Positions 5,914 to 7,598 of a stretch of DNA of 7,598 nucleotides are shown piece by piece (positions within the stretch are counted from its first letter, which is position 1; each line of letters starts with the position of its first letter). The notes below the pieces were generated by a model. It was given only the letters and a program-made list of their open reading frames with translations, did not search any database and had not been told where the DNA came from. Source of the stretch: S143-63 sp964425855 (GTDB lineage Archaea > Thermoproteota > Thermoprotei_A > Sulfolobales > Acidilobaceae); contig CAYROE010000064.1 of the NCBI GenBank assembly GCA_964425855.1, forward strand, positions 1 to 7,598, given 5' to 3'. The translations under genes were made by a program, and so were the position numbers.

Positions 5914-6753
5914 ATGGTTTCAGAACGAGGAGAATACCGTGTGATGACGAGAGGCTTTAGACACGCAATAGATGCAAATCTATCGGCGGCAGCAGCTATG
6001 ATAGCTTACTCTCTGGCAAGCGGATCTAATCCCGTCCAGTTCATTCATGTAGATTGGGCTGTCTCAGTACTTCTCGCTCTCTCTGGGATTGTTGCGGGGC
6101 TGCCCTCATGGCTGATAATAGCCTCTAGCGTTCCCGGAGTAGTAATAGATCAAGCGTTCACGCAGAGTCACGTATTCATCTATATGCTTGTTGCGATGAG
6201 GTTGTGGAGGGTCTTATGGAATCTTAACTGGTTTGCTAGCCAGGCGAGCAAGATAGGCAAGGAGATAACGGTATTCGCTACGCAGGCTACCCTCATGGCG
6301 ATAGTGATATTGTTCGGCGGCGCGATCAGCTTGTATGTAGTTGAGAAGGATGCTCCGGGATCAATGATCCATAGTTTCTGGGATGCGNNNNNNNNNNTAA
6401 TCCCGGTAACGTCGGCCGGGAGACTCGTCACATCGTTAATGATGATATTCGGAGTAGGCCTCATAATGTTCCTACTCTCCCAGATGGCATGGATAATAGC
6501 AAGAATGACTGCACAAGAAGAACTAGACGCTCACCTACCACCACTCGACAGGGAAAAGATAAAACTATTGAGAATATTGGAGGAGATCGAGTTTCTCGAC
6601 GATGACGAGTTCCTCACGGTTATGCACAGGCTAAACACAATAAGACTACTAAAAAGACTAGGCTCGCAAGGATCAAAGACCCCTATCGACACGCTGGAAC
6701 AAGATGAGGAAGTAAAAGTAACAATATCGCCCGGTGTAAAAGACACTAATTAA
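5914..6753 (+). CDS. Kv-type potassium channel homologue with degenerate voltage sensor; filter in gap
   Basis: A membrane ion channel resembling Aeropyrum KvAP. From ATG 5914, the S5-like helix is about 120-143, followed by YVVEKDAPGSMIHSFWDA (141-158), which matches KvAP's pre-pore segment. After the N gap comes IPVTSAGR (163-170), matching VPATPIGK, then S6 (169-198) with a glycine at 180 as a hinge. The C-terminal helix DDDEFLTVMHRLNTIRLLKRL corresponds to KvAP's EEEFEEFVRTLKNLRRL. The selectivity filter (TVGYGD in KvAP) would lie in the 10 N, so it cannot be seen. The N-terminal half is shorter than KvAP's sensor; the S4-like helix (about 86-107) has only two Arg, and the acidic partners of S2/S3 are not apparent. 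A start at GTG 5941 or ATG 5944 is possible, served by AGGAGA at 5928-5933. Comparison is from memory. Ion selectivity and voltage dependence are therefore unknown. Confidence 0.8.
   Translation: MVSERGEYRVMTRGFRHAIDANLSAAAAMIAYSLASGSNPVQFIHVDWAVSVLLALSGIVAGLPSWLIIASSVPGVVIDQAFTQSHVFIYMLVAMRLWRVLWNLNWFASQASKIGKEITVFATQATLMAIVILFGGAISLYVVEKDAPGSMIHSFWDAXXXXIPVTSAGRLVTSLMMIFGVGLIMFLLSQMAWIIARMTAQEELDAHLPPLDREKIKLLRILEEIEFLDDDEFLTVMHRLNTIRLLKRLGSQGSKTPIDTLEQDEEVKVTISPGVKDTN
6388..6397. other. Assembly gap (10 N) inside the channel gene
   Basis: Ten undetermined bases follow the DA codons of the pore-helix start. The frame downstream matches the channel family, so the displayed gap is in frame, but its length is likely a placeholder. 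By alignment with KvAP about 15 residues plus one base (46 nt) are expected here rather than 10. The first codon after it reads NTA, consistent with GTA (Val) preceding Ile-Pro. Confidence 0.95.
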
Positions 6754-6765
6754 TACAATATTAAT
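6749..6765. repeat. AT-only inverted repeat ATTAATA-CAA-TATTAAT
   Basis: Seven-base perfect arms overlap the stop codon of the channel gene. In AT-rich intergenic DNA this may be chance, or part of the 3' end or of the next promoter. Confidence 0.3.
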
Positions 6766-6771
6766 CATCAT

Positions 6772-6783
6772 TTGAATATTCAA
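6772..6783. promoter_or_regulatory. 12-bp palindrome TTGAATATTCAA upstream of the PIN-like gene
   Basis: A perfect palindrome centred 36 bases before ATG 6814. Its GAATATTC core could act as the TATA element, giving a transcript starting near 6804, or it could bind a regulator. There is no other good promoter candidate in this 60-base gap. Confidence 0.35.
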
Positions 6784-6813
6784 TGTTCTCTTCTCTGAGC
6801 CATAGCGAATAAT

Positions 6814-7404
6814 ATGTGGTACTCTGTACTTTATCCTTCAAGGGAAGAGAATTTGGAGAAGCAGGCATCACTCCTAATATTGATCATGGGAGACAAGGTA
6901 GAAATAGTAGAATACCCAGGCAACGTCAAGACCCCGCCATCAATAATAGTACTAGCAGATCCCAGCACGGGAGAAGTCTATCAATATGTCCTCAAGACCG
7001 GAGAATCCTCCCAAAAGCTAGGGGCTAAGCGCTTGGTTGTGGTATTAGATCAGATGTTTCATGGATTTGGAAAAATAATACGGCGCGAAGTACAGGGCGA
7101 CGTCCTTGTAGTAGAGATCTTGGGCCGAGGAATAGAGAGTCCCTACGAGCAAGAAGGCGTCCTGTACTGGCCTGCACATGACGATTACGATGTTATGAAG
7201 GCTGTAGAAGAGCTAGCCAGGAAGCGTGGAAGAGCCGTCTTATTTACTGGAGATAAGAAGCTAGCCAGGCAAACTAGCATGCTTTTGTCGAGTCTAGGGG
7301 TAAAAGTAGAATATATGCCACCTAACGAGTATCCAGGCAAGGAAGCTATAGTTAGATCAATGCTCCAGAAAATAAGGCTCCTACTCGGAAGAGAGTCCTT
7401 ATAA
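6814..7404 (+). CDS. Unknown protein with PIN-like C-terminal half
   Basis: A soluble 196-residue protein I cannot assign firmly. The C-terminal part (about 122-170) has the pattern of the second half of PIN-type nuclease folds: acidic residues at 123, 124 and 126 before a helix, the strand and turn AVLFTGDKKL with Asp 147, a helix, then LGVKVEYM. The first half is mixed alpha/beta (SIIVLADPSTGEVYQYVLK at 43-61; RLVVVLDQMF at 73-82), and Asp 49 and Asp 79 are possible further acidic ligands, but no standard PIN N-terminal motif is clear. The start is uncertain: ATG 6814 has no ribosome site, while ATG 6886 (172 aa, MGDKVEIVEYPG) and TTG 6853, which follows AGGGAAGAG, are alternatives. It ends 35 bases before pyrB in the same direction, and the pyrB TATA box overlaps its stop, so shared transcription is only partial at best. 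Confidence 0.75.
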   Translation: MWYSVLYPSREENLEKQASLLILIMGDKVEIVEYPGNVKTPPSIIVLADPSTGEVYQYVLKTGESSQKLGAKRLVVVLDQMFHGFGKIIRREVQGDVLVVEILGRGIESPYEQEGVLYWPAHDDYDVMKAVEELARKRGRAVLFTGDKKLARQTSMLLSSLGVKVEYMPPNEYPGKEAIVRSMLQKIRLLLGRESL

Positions 7405-7440
7405 GCCCCAGACCATTACACGTATACGATGGGCTTATAA
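7399..7440. promoter_or_regulatory. pyrB promoter bracketed by a perfect 10-bp inverted repeat
   Basis: TTATAAGCCC (7399-7408) and GGGCTTATAA (7431-7440) are exact reverse complements, 32 bp centre to centre, about three helical turns. The left arm contains the likely pyrB TATA box and covers the stop codon of the upstream gene. The right arm ends on the A of the pyrB ATG. The 22-base spacer holds an 8-bp palindrome CGTATACG (7421-7428). Transcription would start near 7430, so only the right arm lies in the transcript. This is a candidate operator for pyrimidine control. Confidence 0.5.
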
Positions 7441-7598
7441 TGCATGGCTCGTGGAAGGGAAGAGACGTCATAAGCATTCTCGATTTCTCCCTAGATGATC
7501 TCGAAGAACTCTATAACCTGGCAGACAAATACCTGGAAAAAATACGCGCCGGGACTCCTCTCAGAACACTCGAAGGACTCGTAATATCACTCGCGTTC
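7440..7598 (+). CDS. pyrB: Aspartate carbamoyltransferase catalytic chain, 5' part
   Basis: The first 53 residues of the catalytic subunit of aspartate transcarbamoylase, which joins carbamoyl phosphate and L-aspartate to form N-carbamoyl-aspartate, the second step of pyrimidine synthesis in the cytoplasm. The N-terminal sequence WKGRDVISILDFSLDDLEELY, where a helix follows a DFS motif and then a basic ADKYLEKIRAG helix, is characteristic of PyrB; the carbamoyl-phosphate STRT loop lies beyond the window. Ornithine carbamoyltransferase begins similarly but lacks the GRDVISILDFS pattern. ATG 7440 is chosen because the nearby ATG 7429 runs into a stop after three codons, and the TATA box at 7399-7404 predicts a leader of only about 10 bases. 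A pyrI regulatory-chain gene commonly follows pyrB in archaea but cannot be seen here. The gene is truncated only by the window edge. Confidence 0.9.
   Translation, partial: MHGSWKGRDVISILDFSLDDLEELYNLADKYLEKIRAGTPLRTLEGLVISLAF

Noticed and set aside
6350..6420. A naturally filterless or deleted potassium channel
   Set aside because: The missing segment coincides with an N run of placeholder length, so an assembly gap explains it better than a real deletion.
6180..6464. Minus-strand frame through the channel gene and the N run
   Set aside because: It depends on unknown bases, is antisense to the conserved pore region, and has no supporting signal.

Overview
The window reads as chromosomal DNA of a hyperthermophilic crenarchaeon, most likely Desulfurococcales. 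The reasons are codon usage dominated by AGA/AGG (Arg), ATA (Ile) and CTA (Leu), TATA boxes with short leaders, archaeal Shine-Dalgarno motifs (GGTGA, AGGAGG), secreted proteins rich in N-glycosylation sequons, and a potassium-channel homologue that, from memory, aligns with Aeropyrum KvAP. No rRNA, tRNA, CRISPR array, transposase or phage gene is visible. One run of 10 N (6388-6397) marks an assembly gap.

Layout. (1) 22-2424, minus strand: a metallo-beta-lactamase-fold hydrolase with a C-terminal winged helix, followed by a membrane-anchored, coiled-coil-stalked substrate-binding protein of the Fe/cobalamin ABC-importer type. (2) 2604-3185, plus: a MarC/UPF0056 membrane protein behind a clear TATA box, a 7-bp inverted repeat and an AGGAGG ribosome site. 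(3) 3280-3885, minus: a small secreted beta-rich protein of unknown function, convergent with MarC across a bidirectional T-rich terminator. (4) 4205-5410, plus: an unrecognised five-helix membrane protein with a glycosylatable extracellular domain. (5) 5435-5788, minus: an orphan 117-aa ORF. (6) 5914-6753, plus: a Kv-type potassium channel with a degenerate voltage sensor, whose selectivity filter falls exactly in the N gap. (7) 6814-7404, plus: an unknown protein with a PIN-like C-terminal half, then the start of pyrB (7440 to the window end).

The genes do not form one obvious pathway. Four are surface or membrane proteins (binding protein, MarC, secreted beta protein, five-helix protein) and a fifth is an ion channel, so the region is rich in envelope functions. 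The best leads are the channel, the two unrecognised envelope proteins, and a set of perfect inverted repeats at promoters: GTGCATC/GATGCAC before marC, ATACTCTATA/TATAGAGTAT between the orphan ORF and the channel, and TTATAAGCCC/GGGCTTATAA bracketing the pyrB promoter. All functional statements are from reading the sequence and from remembered family motifs; no searches were run.
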